DNA from: an uncultured Clostridia bacterium | GTDB taxonomy: Bacteria; Bacillota; Clostridia; Christensenellales; UBA1242 | NCBI GenBank assembly: GCA_945919375.1 | Contig: CAMEJD010000003.1 | Span: 41,639 to 105,638, forward strand | Length of the DNA stretch: 64,000 bases | Reading direction: 5' to 3' | Shown here: in pieces, positions 40,484 to 49,945 of the stretch | How the letters are laid out: every line of letters begins with the position of its first letter | Position numbering within the stretch: position 1 is the stretch's first letter | Notes under the pieces: generated by a model | The model's database searches: none | What the model saw: the letters and a program-made list of their open reading frames with translations, nothing else | What the model was told of the DNA's origin: nothing | Translations under genes and position numbers: made by a program

Positions 40484-40678
40484 ATGGGTGTTGAAATTAT
40501 TTTTAAAATAACTGCAGTTGGAATATTAACTGCCGTTGTTGGACAAGTTTTAAAACAGACTGGCAAGGAAGAAATTGCCACATTCTCAACATTATCAGGA
40601 TTGATAATTGTGTTACTTATGGTTCTCGATCTGATTGGAACTCTTTTTGATACAGTCAAAAATTTGTTTGGCTTTTGA
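40484..40678 (+). CDS. spoIIIAC: Stage III sporulation protein AC
   Basis: 64 aa, two TM; VGQVLKQTGKEEIATFSTLSGLIIVL. Confidence 0.92.
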   Translation: MGVEIIFKITAVGILTAVVGQVLKQTGKEEIATFSTLSGLIIVLLMVLDLIGTLFDTVKNLFGF

Positions 40679-40684
40679 GGTTAT

Positions 40685-41071
40685 ATGGAAATTGTAAAAA
40701 TTATTGGTATAGGGATTATAACAATACTATGTGTAATAATAATAAAACCAATAAAACCAGAGATTGCAATCATTGTTGGAGTTTGTGGTGGAATTTTGAT
40801 ACTTAGTCAAATAATTAACTACATATTTGATATTATTACAACATTTACCAACATTGTAGAAAAAACAGGGCTCAATGTAGGGTTGTTAAAAATTGTGCTA
40901 AAGATTGTGGGTATTGGTTATTTAACTGAATTTAGTGCGAATCTTTGCGCCGATTCGGGAAATAGTAGTGTTGGTGATAAAATTATTTTTGCCGGGAAGA
41001 TTTTGATTTTATATATTTCACTTCCAATAGTTACAAATATCATTGAAATTATAATGGAGCTATTGCCATGA
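40685..41071 (+). CDS. spoIIIAD: Stage III sporulation protein AD
   Basis: LKIVLKIVGIGYLTEFSANLCADSGNSSVGDKIIFAGKI. Confidence 0.93.
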   Translation: MEIVKIIGIGIITILCVIIIKPIKPEIAIIVGVCGGILILSQIINYIFDIITTFTNIVEKTGLNVGLLKIVLKIVGIGYLTEFSANLCADSGNSSVGDKIIFAGKILILYISLPIVTNIIEIIMELLP

Positions 41072-42276
41072 AAAAAGTTGTGTTAGTTTTGTTTATTGCA
41101 ATTTGCTCGTGCAGTTTAATGTTTGCTTACAAAGAATGCTTTTCTCAAGTTGTTATTTGTGATGGAACTATGAGTAAAAGTGAAATAGAAGAAACAATAA
41201 CAGAAAGTGTAGATTCTCAACTTGAAGATTTAGATTTTTCAAGTGTTGAGGATGTCCTTAACTCTTTGAACAATGAACAATATGAGTTGTTAGGTTCAAG
41301 CAGTTTTTTTGATAAAGTTAAAAAAATTATCAATGGAGAGTTCTCTCAAAATCAGCAATCGCTGTTTTCTGCAATACTCAATTTAATATTTGGAAACATA
41401 TTGTCATTTATTCCTATTATTTGCTTGATTATATCAATTGGTATAACATTTAGTTTGGTAAATGCATCAAGACCAAATTCCAAAAATAAGTCATTAGGTG
41501 ATGTAATACATTTTGTTTGTTTTGGAGCAATCATTGCAATACTTATAGGGTCAATCACTCAGATGGTAACATTTACTTCAAACACAATTATTTCAATAAA
41601 AAAACAAATTGATGCAGTTATGCCAATTTTGTTAACAGTTATGACGGCAATAGGTAGCAATGTTTCTATAAGTATGTATCAACCAGCAGTAGCCGTTTTA
41701 AGCGGGACAATTACTTCAATATTTACAAAAATCTTGATGCCAATTTTTATTATATCAATGGTTTTTGCAATTGTTTCAAATTTATCAAATAATGTAAAAC
41801 TAAACAAATTTACAGAGTTCTTTTCTAGCCTTTTTAAATGGATAATAGGTATTGTTTTTACTGTTTTTTCGGCATTTTTGGCAATACAAGGAATAAGTGC
41901 TGGAAACGTTGACGGCATTTCAATAAGAACAGCAAAATATACAATAAAGAACACCATTCCTCTTGTTGGGTCATACCTTGCTGATGGTCTTAATTTAATT
42001 GTTGCAAGTAGTGTTTTAATTAAAAATGCTGTCGGCTTGTGTGGATTGATTTTATTACTAATAACAATTCTTGTACCAGTTTTGAAGTTAATTGTTTATT
42101 TGCTTGCTCTAAAACTAACCTCGGCGATACTTGAACCTGTTACTGACAGTAAAATTTCAAACTTTATAACAATGATTTCAAAAAATATTTCATTACTTAT
42201 CGTTTTAATTTTGGGATGTGCATTTTCATATATGCTAGTTTTGGGAATAGTTATGTGCACAGCAAATGTATTTTAA
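41068..42276 (+). CDS. spoIIIAE: Stage III sporulation protein AE
   Basis: 402 aa with signal and multi-TM; AIQGISAGNVDGISIRTAKYTIKNTIPLVGSYLADGLNLIVASS. Confidence 0.93.
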   Translation: MKKVVLVLFIAICSCSLMFAYKECFSQVVICDGTMSKSEIEETITESVDSQLEDLDFSSVEDVLNSLNNEQYELLGSSSFFDKVKKIINGEFSQNQQSLFSAILNLIFGNILSFIPIICLIISIGITFSLVNASRPNSKNKSLGDVIHFVCFGAIIAILIGSITQMVTFTSNTIISIKKQIDAVMPILLTVMTAIGSNVSISMYQPAVAVLSGTITSIFTKILMPIFIISMVFAIVSNLSNNVKLNKFTEFFSSLFKWIIGIVFTVFSAFLAIQGISAGNVDGISIRTAKYTIKNTIPLVGSYLADGLNLIVASSVLIKNAVGLCGLILLLITILVPVLKLIVYLLALKLTSAILEPVTDSKISNFITMISKNISLLIVLILGCAFSYMLVLGIVMCTANVF

Positions 42277-42287
42277 AAGGAGATGAA

Positions 42288-42782
42288 ATGTCAGACTTAT
42301 CGTCATGGGTTTTATCCATAGCAGGCATATGTATCTTGTCAGTTCTAATTGACTTATTTTTACCGAGCGGACAAATATCCTCACATATAAAAACTGTATT
42401 CAATTTTATTATAATATTTGTAATAATTGCACCCATACCAAAGTTCATAAAAAACTATCAGGTTGATTATTCATCATTTATAAATACAAGTGAGATTGAA
42501 CTGCAAGAAGATTATATATACCAACTAAATAGAGATAAATTAACAGCACTTGAAAATGAAATAAAAAATGGTATAAAAAGTCGAGGAATACTTAATGTTG
42601 ATATAGCAATATCCGCAGATATATTTGTAAAAGCAATGGAAATAAATGGCATATTTGTAGATTTAACAAATGCGGTCATAGAAAAAAATGAACAGCATAT
42701 AGATATAAAGAAGGAAGTTGAAGAAGTCATACTTTCCAAAGTAAACATAGAAAAGGAGAAGATTGAATATAGTGGCGGATAA
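42288..42782 (+). CDS. spoIIIAF: Stage III sporulation protein AF
   Basis: LSIAGICILSVLIDLFLPSGQISSHIKTVFNFIIIFVIIAPI; RBS aaaggagatg before ATG 42288. Confidence 0.88.
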   Translation: MSDLSSWVLSIAGICILSVLIDLFLPSGQISSHIKTVFNFIIIFVIIAPIPKFIKNYQVDYSSFINTSEIELQEDYIYQLNRDKLTALENEIKNGIKSRGILNVDIAISADIFVKAMEINGIFVDLTNAVIEKNEQHIDIKKEVEEVILSKVNIEKEKIEYSGG

Positions 42783-43320
42783 TAAAAAAAGCAAATTTAA
42801 TATTCTTGAAAAGATAAAGAATATAAAACATATTGAAATTATAGTTGTTGTTATCTTTTGTGCAGTCTTGCTTTTGATATACAGTACTTCTTTTTCTAAC
42901 AAAAAAACAGAAAATGTGACAATATCAACTTTAACAACAGAGGAATATGCAGACTATTTGGAGAATAAACTTACTTCTGTACTAGGACATATCCAAGGAG
43001 CAGGAAAGGTTAATGTTATGATAACTTTAGCATGTGGAATTGAGTATGTCTATGCAACAAATATGGAAGAAGTGACAACAAGTTCACAAAACTCCGGGAC
43101 GACAACAACCAAGACAACAAAAAACGAAGATTTGATTTTGGTTTCTGTTTCCGGGAAGTCTACTCCAATTGTAATAAAGCAAAATTTACCAAAGGTAAGT
43201 GGTGTGATTATTGTTGCTAGTGGTGCAAAAAACATTAACACAAGATTAGAACTGCAAAAAGCAGTGGAAGCACTTTTAGATGTTGAAGCAAATAACATAG
43301 AAATTTTAGTAGGGGAATAA
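42763..43320 (+). CDS. spoIIIAG: Stage III sporulation protein AG
   Basis: ENKLTSVLGHIQGAGKVNVMITLACG; VSGVIIVASGAKNINTRLELQKAVEALLDVEANNIEILVG. Confidence 0.92.
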   Translation: MNIVADNKKSKFNILEKIKNIKHIEIIVVVIFCAVLLLIYSTSFSNKKTENVTISTLTTEEYADYLENKLTSVLGHIQGAGKVNVMITLACGIEYVYATNMEEVTTSSQNSGTTTTKTTKNEDLILVSVSGKSTPIVIKQNLPKVSGVIIVASGAKNINTRLELQKAVEALLDVEANNIEILVGE

Positions 43321-43334
43321 AAGGAGATTTAATT

Positions 43335-43811
43335 ATGTTAAAGAAAAAAACAAAAATTTTTATTTTGATTGCAATGGTATTATTGCTTGGGGTAACAGGG
43401 TATCTTAATGTTGCACTTAATAACAATGCAACAACACCAACAAGTAGTGGTGCAATAACAACTGCAAACTATTTTGATACATACAGAACAGATAGACAAT
43501 CAACAAGAGACCAAGAGTTATTGTATTATGATTCAATTATCTCCAGTGAAAGCTCTTCAAGTGAAGCAATCGCAAATGCAGAAGCAAAGAAACTTGAAAT
43601 AGTGAATGCAATGGAATCAGAACTTGTTATGGAAGGTCTTATAAAAGCAAAAGGGTTTCAAGATGTAATTGTTACAAATTCAGCAAACAATGTGAATGTT
43701 ATTGTAAAAGGCGCAAATTTGGAAAGTTCACAAGTCGCTCAAATTGTTGAAATCGTAAAACAACAAACATCAAAATCTATTGATAATATTAAAATTATTC
43801 CCGTAGAATAA
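43335..43811 (+). CDS. spoIIIAH: Stage III sporulation protein AH
   Basis: N-terminal TM; YFDTYRTDRQSTRDQELLYYDSIISSESSSSEAIANAEAKKLEIVNAMESEL. Confidence 0.9.
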   Translation: MLKKKTKIFILIAMVLLLGVTGYLNVALNNNATTPTSSGAITTANYFDTYRTDRQSTRDQELLYYDSIISSESSSSEAIANAEAKKLEIVNAMESELVMEGLIKAKGFQDVIVTNSANNVNVIVKGANLESSQVAQIVEIVKQQTSKSIDNIKIIPVE

Positions 43812-43916
43812 TTGCAAAACCTTTGATATTATGTTATATTATTAATACTTATATTTATTGTTTTTGTATATAATACAAATATAAAGTAATTATATAATAT
43901 AATAAGGGGTAAAAAA

Positions 43917-44291
43917 GTGGCAGAGATTATAAACGATTTAAATCAAGATAAAGGCAAAATAACTTGTGATAGAAATATTCTACTTTCTATTATTTCTTTG
44001 GCCACAAAAGAAATAAGTGGGGTAGCATCGCTTGAAGATTCATTTTGGATGAAATTTAAAAAGGTATTTAATAAGTCCGATTCAACGGGTGTAAAAATTA
44101 AGGTTTCACAAAATGGTCAACTTGCTATTGATGTTTTCATTAGAATATTTAGTGGGATAAATGTGCCAGACATTGCATACAAAGTTCAAGATAATATAAA
44201 AAATAATATTGTATCAATGGTGGATATGCGTGTTAGCAAAATAAATGTGCATATTGTGGGTGTTGATTTTAAAACAGAAGAACAGGCATAA
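43917..44291 (+). CDS. Asp23/Gls24 family protein (second copy in window)
   Basis: NILLSIISLATKEISGVASLED...VDMRVSKINVHIVGVDF; between spoIIIA and nusB. Confidence 0.88.
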   Translation: MAEIINDLNQDKGKITCDRNILLSIISLATKEISGVASLEDSFWMKFKKVFNKSDSTGVKIKVSQNGQLAIDVFIRIFSGINVPDIAYKVQDNIKNNIVSMVDMRVSKINVHIVGVDFKTEEQA

Positions 44292-44344
44292 AAAGTTCCC
44301 AACAATTTACTTGTTGGGTTCTTTCTTGCATTAAGGAGTTAATT

Positions 44345-44746
44345 ATGAGAAAATTGGCTAGAGAAGTAGCATTTATGAAAATATATGAAAGTTTGTTTAT
44401 ATCAAATGAAGATGATATGAATATCTTTTTTGATTTGGAAAAACTTGATAAAAAAGAAGACCAAGATTTTGCCAATGAACTTGTATCCTTATATTTTGCA
44501 CATAAAAATGAAGTTGATGAAAAAATTTCAAATAACCTAAAAGACTTTTCTTTGGATAGAATATACAAAATTGATAGGGCAATTATATCTTTGGCAGTTA
44601 GTGAATTTTTCTACTATAAAAAAACTCCAATAGGTGTTATTATAAATGAATGTGTTGATCTTGCCAAAAAGTATGGGACTGATAAGAGTTATTCCTTTGT
44701 CAATGGAATATTAAAATCAATACTAAAGGAAGATGATGGAAAATAA
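44345..44746 (+). CDS. nusB: Transcription antitermination factor NusB
   Basis: KLAREVAFMKIYESLF; RIYKIDRAIISLAVSEFFYYKKTPIGVIINECVDLAKKYGTDKSYSFVNGILKS. Confidence 0.93.
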   Translation: MRKLAREVAFMKIYESLFISNEDDMNIFFDLEKLDKKEDQDFANELVSLYFAHKNEVDEKISNNLKDFSLDRIYKIDRAIISLAVSEFFYYKKTPIGVIINECVDLAKKYGTDKSYSFVNGILKSILKEDDGK

Positions 44747-45917
44747 AGCAATATCTGTAACTCAACTATCAACGTATATAAAACAAATTTTTGATGCTGA
44801 AGAACTTTTGTTTAATATTAGTGTTGTTGGAGAAATCTCAGGCATTAGCATTATAAGGGGTGTTGTATATTTTACACTCAAAGATGAGAACGCAAGTTTA
44901 TCTTGCGTTTGTTTTAATATGCCAAATTTTGATTTTGCAAATGGCGATAATGTAATAGTCACTGGTTCACCAAAATATTATGTAAAAGGTGGCAGGTTAA
45001 ATTTTAATGTGATAAATGTCGTTAAAAACGGAATTGGTGATTTATATCAACAATTTATTGAATTAAAGGCATCACTTGAAAGGTTAGGGTACTTTGACCC
45101 AAAAAAGAAAAAACCATTGCCAAACAATATCAAAAGAATCGGCGTGGTGACAAGTAAGGAAGGGGCTGTAATCCAAGATATAATAAATGTAAGGAATAGG
45201 CGAAATCCATATATTGATATTGTTTTGTATCCTGTAAGAGTTCAAGGGCAAAATGCAGAGAAAACCATTGCTGAAGGAATTAAGTTCTTTAATGATTATG
45301 ATGTTGATTTGATTGTTGTAGCAAGAGGTGGGGGTTCTCTTGAAGATTTACAACCATTTAATACAAAAGTCGTTGCTGATGCAATTTTTGAATCCAACAA
45401 ATTTGTCTTGTCGGCAGTTGGACACGAAACTGACTTTACTATATGTGACTTTGTTAGTGACTTAAGAGCACCGACGCCAAGCGTAGCAAGTGAACTTTGT
45501 TGTGCAAATGTTGAAGACAGAAAACAAAGTTATTTAAGGGAAATAACTAGGCTTAAGAATGCTATTATTGAGGTTTTGCTTGATAAGAATGAACAACTAA
45601 AAGATATAACAAAAACTTTTGCTGATAATATGGAAGCCCTAAATGATAACTATATTGATAACCTTACCGAAATAATAAATAGGTTAAAAGATTATGTAAA
45701 TATTGAATTGTCTGAAAAGAGTCATAAACTTGATATATTAACCTCAAAAGTTCAAAAGTTGAACCCGAGTGAGATATTGAAATTGGGGTATAGCGTAGTA
45801 AAACATAATAATAAAATTATTTCGTCTATCAATGATGTTAAAGTTGATGATGATATATGTATAGTGTTTAAGGATGGGCAAGTCGTTGCAAACATATTAG
45901 AAAAGGAGAATAAGTGA
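44733..45917 (+). CDS. xseA: Exodeoxyribonuclease VII large subunit
   Basis: ISVTQLSTYIKQIFDAEELLFNISVVGEISG; VVARGGGSLEDLQPFN; SAVGHETDFTICDFVSDLRAPTPSVAS. Confidence 0.96.
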   Translation: MMENKAISVTQLSTYIKQIFDAEELLFNISVVGEISGISIIRGVVYFTLKDENASLSCVCFNMPNFDFANGDNVIVTGSPKYYVKGGRLNFNVINVVKNGIGDLYQQFIELKASLERLGYFDPKKKKPLPNNIKRIGVVTSKEGAVIQDIINVRNRRNPYIDIVLYPVRVQGQNAEKTIAEGIKFFNDYDVDLIVVARGGGSLEDLQPFNTKVVADAIFESNKFVLSAVGHETDFTICDFVSDLRAPTPSVASELCCANVEDRKQSYLREITRLKNAIIEVLLDKNEQLKDITKTFADNMEALNDNYIDNLTEIINRLKDYVNIELSEKSHKLDILTSKVQKLNPSEILKLGYSVVKHNNKIISSINDVKVDDDICIVFKDGQVVANILEKENK

Positions 45918-45918
45918 T

Positions 45919-46125
45919 ATGAGTTTTGAAGAAATGATGAAACGATTAGAAGAGATAACATTAAAGTTGGAGAGTGGAGAATGTGGGCTTGATGAAGCGG
46001 CAAAGTTGTTTGATGAAGCAAAAGACTTGTCCAAAAAGTGTTATGATATATTGAATGTAAATAAGGGCAAAATTACTGAAATCGTAAAAGATTTGGATGG
46101 TTATTCTGAAAAGTTAATGAAATAG
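45919..46125 (+). CDS. xseB: Exodeoxyribonuclease VII small subunit
   Basis: MSFEEMMKRLEEITLKLESGECGLDEAAKLFDEAKDLSKKCYDIL. Confidence 0.93.
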   Translation: MSFEEMMKRLEEITLKLESGECGLDEAAKLFDEAKDLSKKCYDILNVNKGKITEIVKDLDGYSEKLMK

Positions 46126-46176
46126 TGTTTTACTATATATTGTGTTATGCAATATATTATAATACAAAATATATAG

Positions 46177-46205
46177 TTGAAATTTAAAAATATGTATGAT
46201 ATAAT
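46177..46205 (+). promoter_or_regulatory. Promoter TTGAAA-17-TATAAT for the OLE RNA
   Basis: -35 at 46177-46182, -10 at 46200-46205, placing the start at about 46211-46213, where the closing stem begins. Confidence 0.8.
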
Positions 46206-46210
46206 AATAA

Positions 46211-46787
46211 ATGAAGGCGCAGTATTCTAGTCAAACGAATTTGCTTGGAAGGTGTTATTTAATAAGCATCGTCGGGCACAACTGTGAAGTTCCTGGTGCT
46301 TGCCTTGGTTGCCCAAATCGGGGCACTTGCTGGGAGTTAAGATTTTTGGGCGTTTTATAATGGCATATAAAATCCGACCCAATTATCGTGGAGACCCAAA
46401 AGGGTGCACAATTTTTTGTGTACTCTCTGGGGAAGAACCTGCAATGCGGTCAACGGCTGTGTGCAGCGTAGCCTGCTTTGAGTGGTTTTTTAGGAATTGC
46501 ACGCCAAAGTTATCATAATGGCTGACGTCAACAATTATGGTGGCTTTGTGCATGAAATAACGACTGCAAAAAGAGCTAAGAGCAAGTTCGATTGTCAAGG
46601 AAAACTTCTAGACTGTTGGGGTAATTCTCAAATGGGGTAGGGATTATAGTGTGGTCTAAGTGGCGATTCGGTGTTAATATTTTGCTTAAAAGGAAACTGC
46701 TTATTCGGTGACGGTAAGTGTAAAATTGGGAAATCCGACCGAACCTATGCCGCAAGGTTTACTTATCTTGTTGCCTTCATTTTTTTT
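46211..46787 (+). ncRNA. ole: OLE RNA (Ornate, Large, Extremophilic)
   Basis: About 577-nt noncoding block, visibly more G+C-rich than its flanks, between xseB and an OapA-like gene. The ends pair: ATGAAGGC (46211-46218) with GCCTTCAT (46773-46780), followed by a T-run. Internal hairpins include CAAAG/CATAAT (46505-46519) with ATTATG/CTTTG (46534-46548), and GGTAAGT with ACTTATC near the 3' end. Own promoter. Confidence 0.9.
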
Positions 46788-46846
46788 AATTATAATTTCA
46801 TAGTTCTTTAACTTTGGAATATTTATATAAAGAGAGGATTTTTGAT

Positions 46847-47521
46847 TTGAATAAAGAAGATAAACAAAAACCCAAACGCATTGAAAAGCAAAACAAATCT
46901 CAAATGGTTTGGTCGATAAAAATCTTGATATTATCTTTTGCCTTGTCAATGTGCTTTGGGATAGTTAGTGAACTAGTTTTGGGGGTAACAGGAATTGTTG
47001 TTGCAATACTTGTAATTATTGTATTTGTTTCATTGTCGATAATAACTGATATGATTGGTGTCGCAACAACGTCTGCAAGTACTGAACCTTTTAGAGCAAT
47101 GGCATCTAGAAAGGTTAGGGGAGCAAAGGAAGCTTTAAAGTTGTTGTCAAAGGCAGATAGAGTATCTTCAATATGTTGTGATGTAATTGGCGATGTGTGC
47201 GGAATTTTATCTGGTGCTGCTGGTGCAAGTATTGTTGTAAAATTTGCGATTGAATCAGAGTCACCACTAAGCATTATTATTGCATCCTTGGTGAGTGCAA
47301 TTGTTGCAAGTATGACAATTTTTGGAAAGTCGATTTGTAAAAAGTATGCAATTGATAACTCGACTGCAATTATAATAAAGGTTGGAAAAGTAATAAGTTG
47401 GTTTACTCCACAAAATAAAGATAAAAATAAAAAGCAAAACAAAAAAGATAAATTTGACGATGATGACATTGCCAAGCAAAATCTAGATATAGACAACGAG
47501 AGTAGGGAAGAGAACAAATAA
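46847..47521 (+). CDS. oapA: OLE-associated protein OapA-like membrane protein (TTG start)
   Basis: Directly downstream of the OLE RNA; multi-TM protein with GVATTSASTEPFRAMASRKVRGAKEALKLLSKADRVSSICCDVIGDVCGILSGAAGAS and charged tail; SD agagagg 46831-46837 before TTG 46847. Confidence 0.85.
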   Translation: MNKEDKQKPKRIEKQNKSQMVWSIKILILSFALSMCFGIVSELVLGVTGIVVAILVIIVFVSLSIITDMIGVATTSASTEPFRAMASRKVRGAKEALKLLSKADRVSSICCDVIGDVCGILSGAAGASIVVKFAIESESPLSIIIASLVSAIVASMTIFGKSICKKYAIDNSTAIIIKVGKVISWFTPQNKDKNKKQNKKDKFDDDDIAKQNLDIDNESREENK

Positions 47522-47525
47522 AAAT

Positions 47526-47564
47526 AATATGCTTAAATCTTGAATGATTTGAGCATATTTTTTT
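47526..47564 (+). terminator. Intrinsic terminator after oapA
   Basis: AATATGCTTAAATC...GATTTGAGCATATTTTTTT. Confidence 0.85.
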
Positions 47565-47637
47565 AATGTATGACTATGTATTTTTAAACATTTTCAATTT
47601 ATAAATATGACATTTTGTTTATAAGCATAAATTTTTG

Positions 47638-47735
47638 CATGAATATTTATACAAAAATCACTTGCATAATTATAAATTTCATTGTATAATAATTCCAAAT
47701 GGGTTGAATAAATATAAATGTATAATTATTCAAAA
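47638..47735 (+). promoter_or_regulatory. argR promoter (TTGCAT-17-TATAAT) with ARG-box-like operators
   Basis: CATGAATATTTATACAAA (47638-47655), TGTATAATAATTCCAA overlapping the -10 (47684-47699), AATGTATAATTATTCAAAA (47717-47735); -35 47662-47667, -10 47685-47690. Confidence 0.7.
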
Positions 47736-47789
47736 CACGCTACAATCCTTTATTTATAAGGGATTAAGCATATTAAGGAGTATGTGGTT

Positions 47790-48242
47790 ATGGCTAGGTC
47801 GTCAAGACAATCAAAGATACTGGAACTTATATCGACAAAGGATATTGCATCACAAGATGAACTTGTTGCATACCTAAAAGCGGCAGATTTTGATATAACG
47901 CAAGCAACAATTTCAAGAGATATAAAAGAACTTGGATTGATAAAAATATTGGGTGCTGAAGGCAAATATAAGTATGCACTTATGGACAATGGAGAACAAA
48001 CTGTGTCCAATAAGAATATTTCATTGTTTCGTGAAAGTGTGATATCAATCAAGGTTGCCCAAAATCTTTGTGTTATTAAAACAGTAAAAGGTTTGGCTTC
48101 TGGTGTTTGCAGTATGATTGACAAGTTGAATGTTGAAAATAATATGGGTGCTGTGTGTGGAGATGATACTGTTATGATAATCTTCCCCGATTTACAAAGT
48201 TCAAATAAAGCATCAAAAACTTTACAAAGTATGATAAGATAG
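47790..48242 (+). CDS. argR: Arginine repressor ArgR
   Basis: SRQSKILELISTKDIASQDELVAYLKAADFDITQATISRDIKELGLIKI; C-terminal GDDTVMIIF; aaggag RBS before ATG 47790. Confidence 0.95.
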   Translation: MARSSRQSKILELISTKDIASQDELVAYLKAADFDITQATISRDIKELGLIKILGAEGKYKYALMDNGEQTVSNKNISLFRESVISIKVAQNLCVIKTVKGLASGVCSMIDKLNVENNMGAVCGDDTVMIIFPDLQSSNKASKTLQSMIR

Positions 48243-48249
48243 GATAAAA

Positions 48250-49941
48250 ATGTTAGAGACACTTAATATAAAAAATTTTGCGATAATAGAGAACACAAGT
48301 CTAAGTTTTAATTTAGGCTTTAATGTTTTGATTGGACAAACTGGTGCAGGCAAGAGTATTGTAATTAACGCATTAAAATTTGTGCTTGGTGATAAACCTA
48401 ATAAGGACAACATAAGAACTGGAGAGAATGAAATGCTTGTAAAGGCTGTTTTCTCTAATCTAAGCCCAAAGGTCAATGCCTGCTTAAATAACTTTGATAT
48501 TGACTGTGATGATACCCTTATCATCTCAAGAAGTTTTAATACTGAAGGTAAGTCTAGTTGCAAAATCAATGGTGAACCAGTCACAGTTTCTATGCTGAAA
48601 CAAGTTGGAAGTTTACTTGTTGATATTTGCGGTCAACATGACAGCACATTACTTTTAAATTCAAACAACCATTTGACACTTTTGGATAACTATGCTCAAA
48701 AAGATTTACAAAAAGATAAAAGTGAACTTAACAAATTGTTAAGCCAAAAGAAAGATATAGAAAGGCAAATATTATCTCTTGGTGGAGATGATAAGGATAG
48801 AGAAAGAACTTTGGATATTTTGGATTATCAAATAAAGGAAATTCAAAATGCAAACCTAAAGCAAGGGGAAGATGAACAACTTGAAAACGACATTCAAGTA
48901 ATGTCAAATTATGAAAAGATATCAAACTCTTTGGAAATAGCATATCAAGGTTTATCCAATGATAACTTATATCAATCTTTGTCAAGTTTGGAACTTGCAA
49001 GCAATTATGATAATAAATTAACTGAATATGCCGAAAGGTTGAAAAGTGTGTTTATTGAATTTGAAGATATTTCTTCATCAATAAAGGAATATATGTCAAA
49101 TATGTCATTTTCAGAAAATGAATTAGATAACCTTACCTTGCGACTTGAAAATATAAAGTCACTAAAAAAGAAGTACGGAAGTAGTATTGATGATGTACTA
49201 AAATATTTGGATGAATGTAAAACAAAATATGACAATATTCAAAATAGTGAAGAAATCTTGCAAAAATTACAATTGGAAAAGAATGGTATTGTAAAAAAAT
49301 TATATGACATTTGTGTAAAAGTTCATAACACAAGATTAAAGGTTGCAAAAGAGATTGAAACAAAGGTCGAAAAAGAACTTGCGACTCTTGGAATGAAGAA
49401 TACAAAATTTACAATTAAGTTTAACGAATTGCCAAATATAGAAAATGCAGAATTCTCTCCATGTGGGTTTGATACTATTGAATTTATGTTTTCAGCTAAT
49501 GCCGGAGAGCAACAAAGAAGTTTGGTAAAAACAATATCCGGTGGAGAATTGAGTAGGTTTATGCTTGCAATAAAAAATGTTTTTGCCAATTGTGAAGATT
49601 CAAATCTTCTTATATTTGACGAAATTGACTCTGGAGTTAGTGGAGAAGTTGGATATTTGGTTGGTCAAAAACTTTCAATTCTTTCAAAGACGCATCAAAT
49701 TATTTGTATAACTCACTTGCCACAAGTAACTGCACTTGCAGATAAGTATATTTATATTTCAAAACGAGTTGAAGGAGAGCATACAAAAAGTGTTGCAAGT
49801 TATTTATCAACAGACCAACTTGCATCTTATCTTGTAACATTATTTGGGTCAAAAGAGTCAACTGCAGGACTTGAACATGCCAAAGAACTTATTGAGTCAG
49901 CAAATAAGTTTAAAACAAATTTGAATAAATTAAACAAATAA
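48250..49941 (+). CDS. recN: DNA repair protein RecN
   Basis: MLETLNIKNFAIIENTSLSFNLGFNVLIGQTGAGKSIVINAL; TISGGELSRFMLAIKNVF; LIFDEIDSGVSGEVG. Confidence 0.96.
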   Translation: MLETLNIKNFAIIENTSLSFNLGFNVLIGQTGAGKSIVINALKFVLGDKPNKDNIRTGENEMLVKAVFSNLSPKVNACLNNFDIDCDDTLIISRSFNTEGKSSCKINGEPVTVSMLKQVGSLLVDICGQHDSTLLLNSNNHLTLLDNYAQKDLQKDKSELNKLLSQKKDIERQILSLGGDDKDRERTLDILDYQIKEIQNANLKQGEDEQLENDIQVMSNYEKISNSLEIAYQGLSNDNLYQSLSSLELASNYDNKLTEYAERLKSVFIEFEDISSSIKEYMSNMSFSENELDNLTLRLENIKSLKKKYGSSIDDVLKYLDECKTKYDNIQNSEEILQKLQLEKNGIVKKLYDICVKVHNTRLKVAKEIETKVEKELATLGMKNTKFTIKFNELPNIENAEFSPCGFDTIEFMFSANAGEQQRSLVKTISGGELSRFMLAIKNVFANCEDSNLLIFDEIDSGVSGEVGYLVGQKLSILSKTHQIICITHLPQVTALADKYIYISKRVEGEHTKSVASYLSTDQLASYLVTLFGSKESTAGLEHAKELIESANKFKTNLNKLNK

Positions 49942-49945
49942 AAAC

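Noticed and set aside
46300-46518. 72-aa + ORF and 46383-46598 minus-strand ORF inside the OLE region
   Set aside because: No RBS or plausible protein sequence; they lie within the structured RNA and reflect its higher G+C.
46900-47517. 205-aa minus-strand ORF antisense to the OapA-like gene
   Set aside because: Mirror of a hydrophobic gene; no RBS. The + strand has SD, synteny and family resemblance.
47635-47877. 80-aa + ORF upstream of and overlapping argR
   Set aside because: Covers the argR promoter/operator region and overlaps argR out of frame; no RBS.
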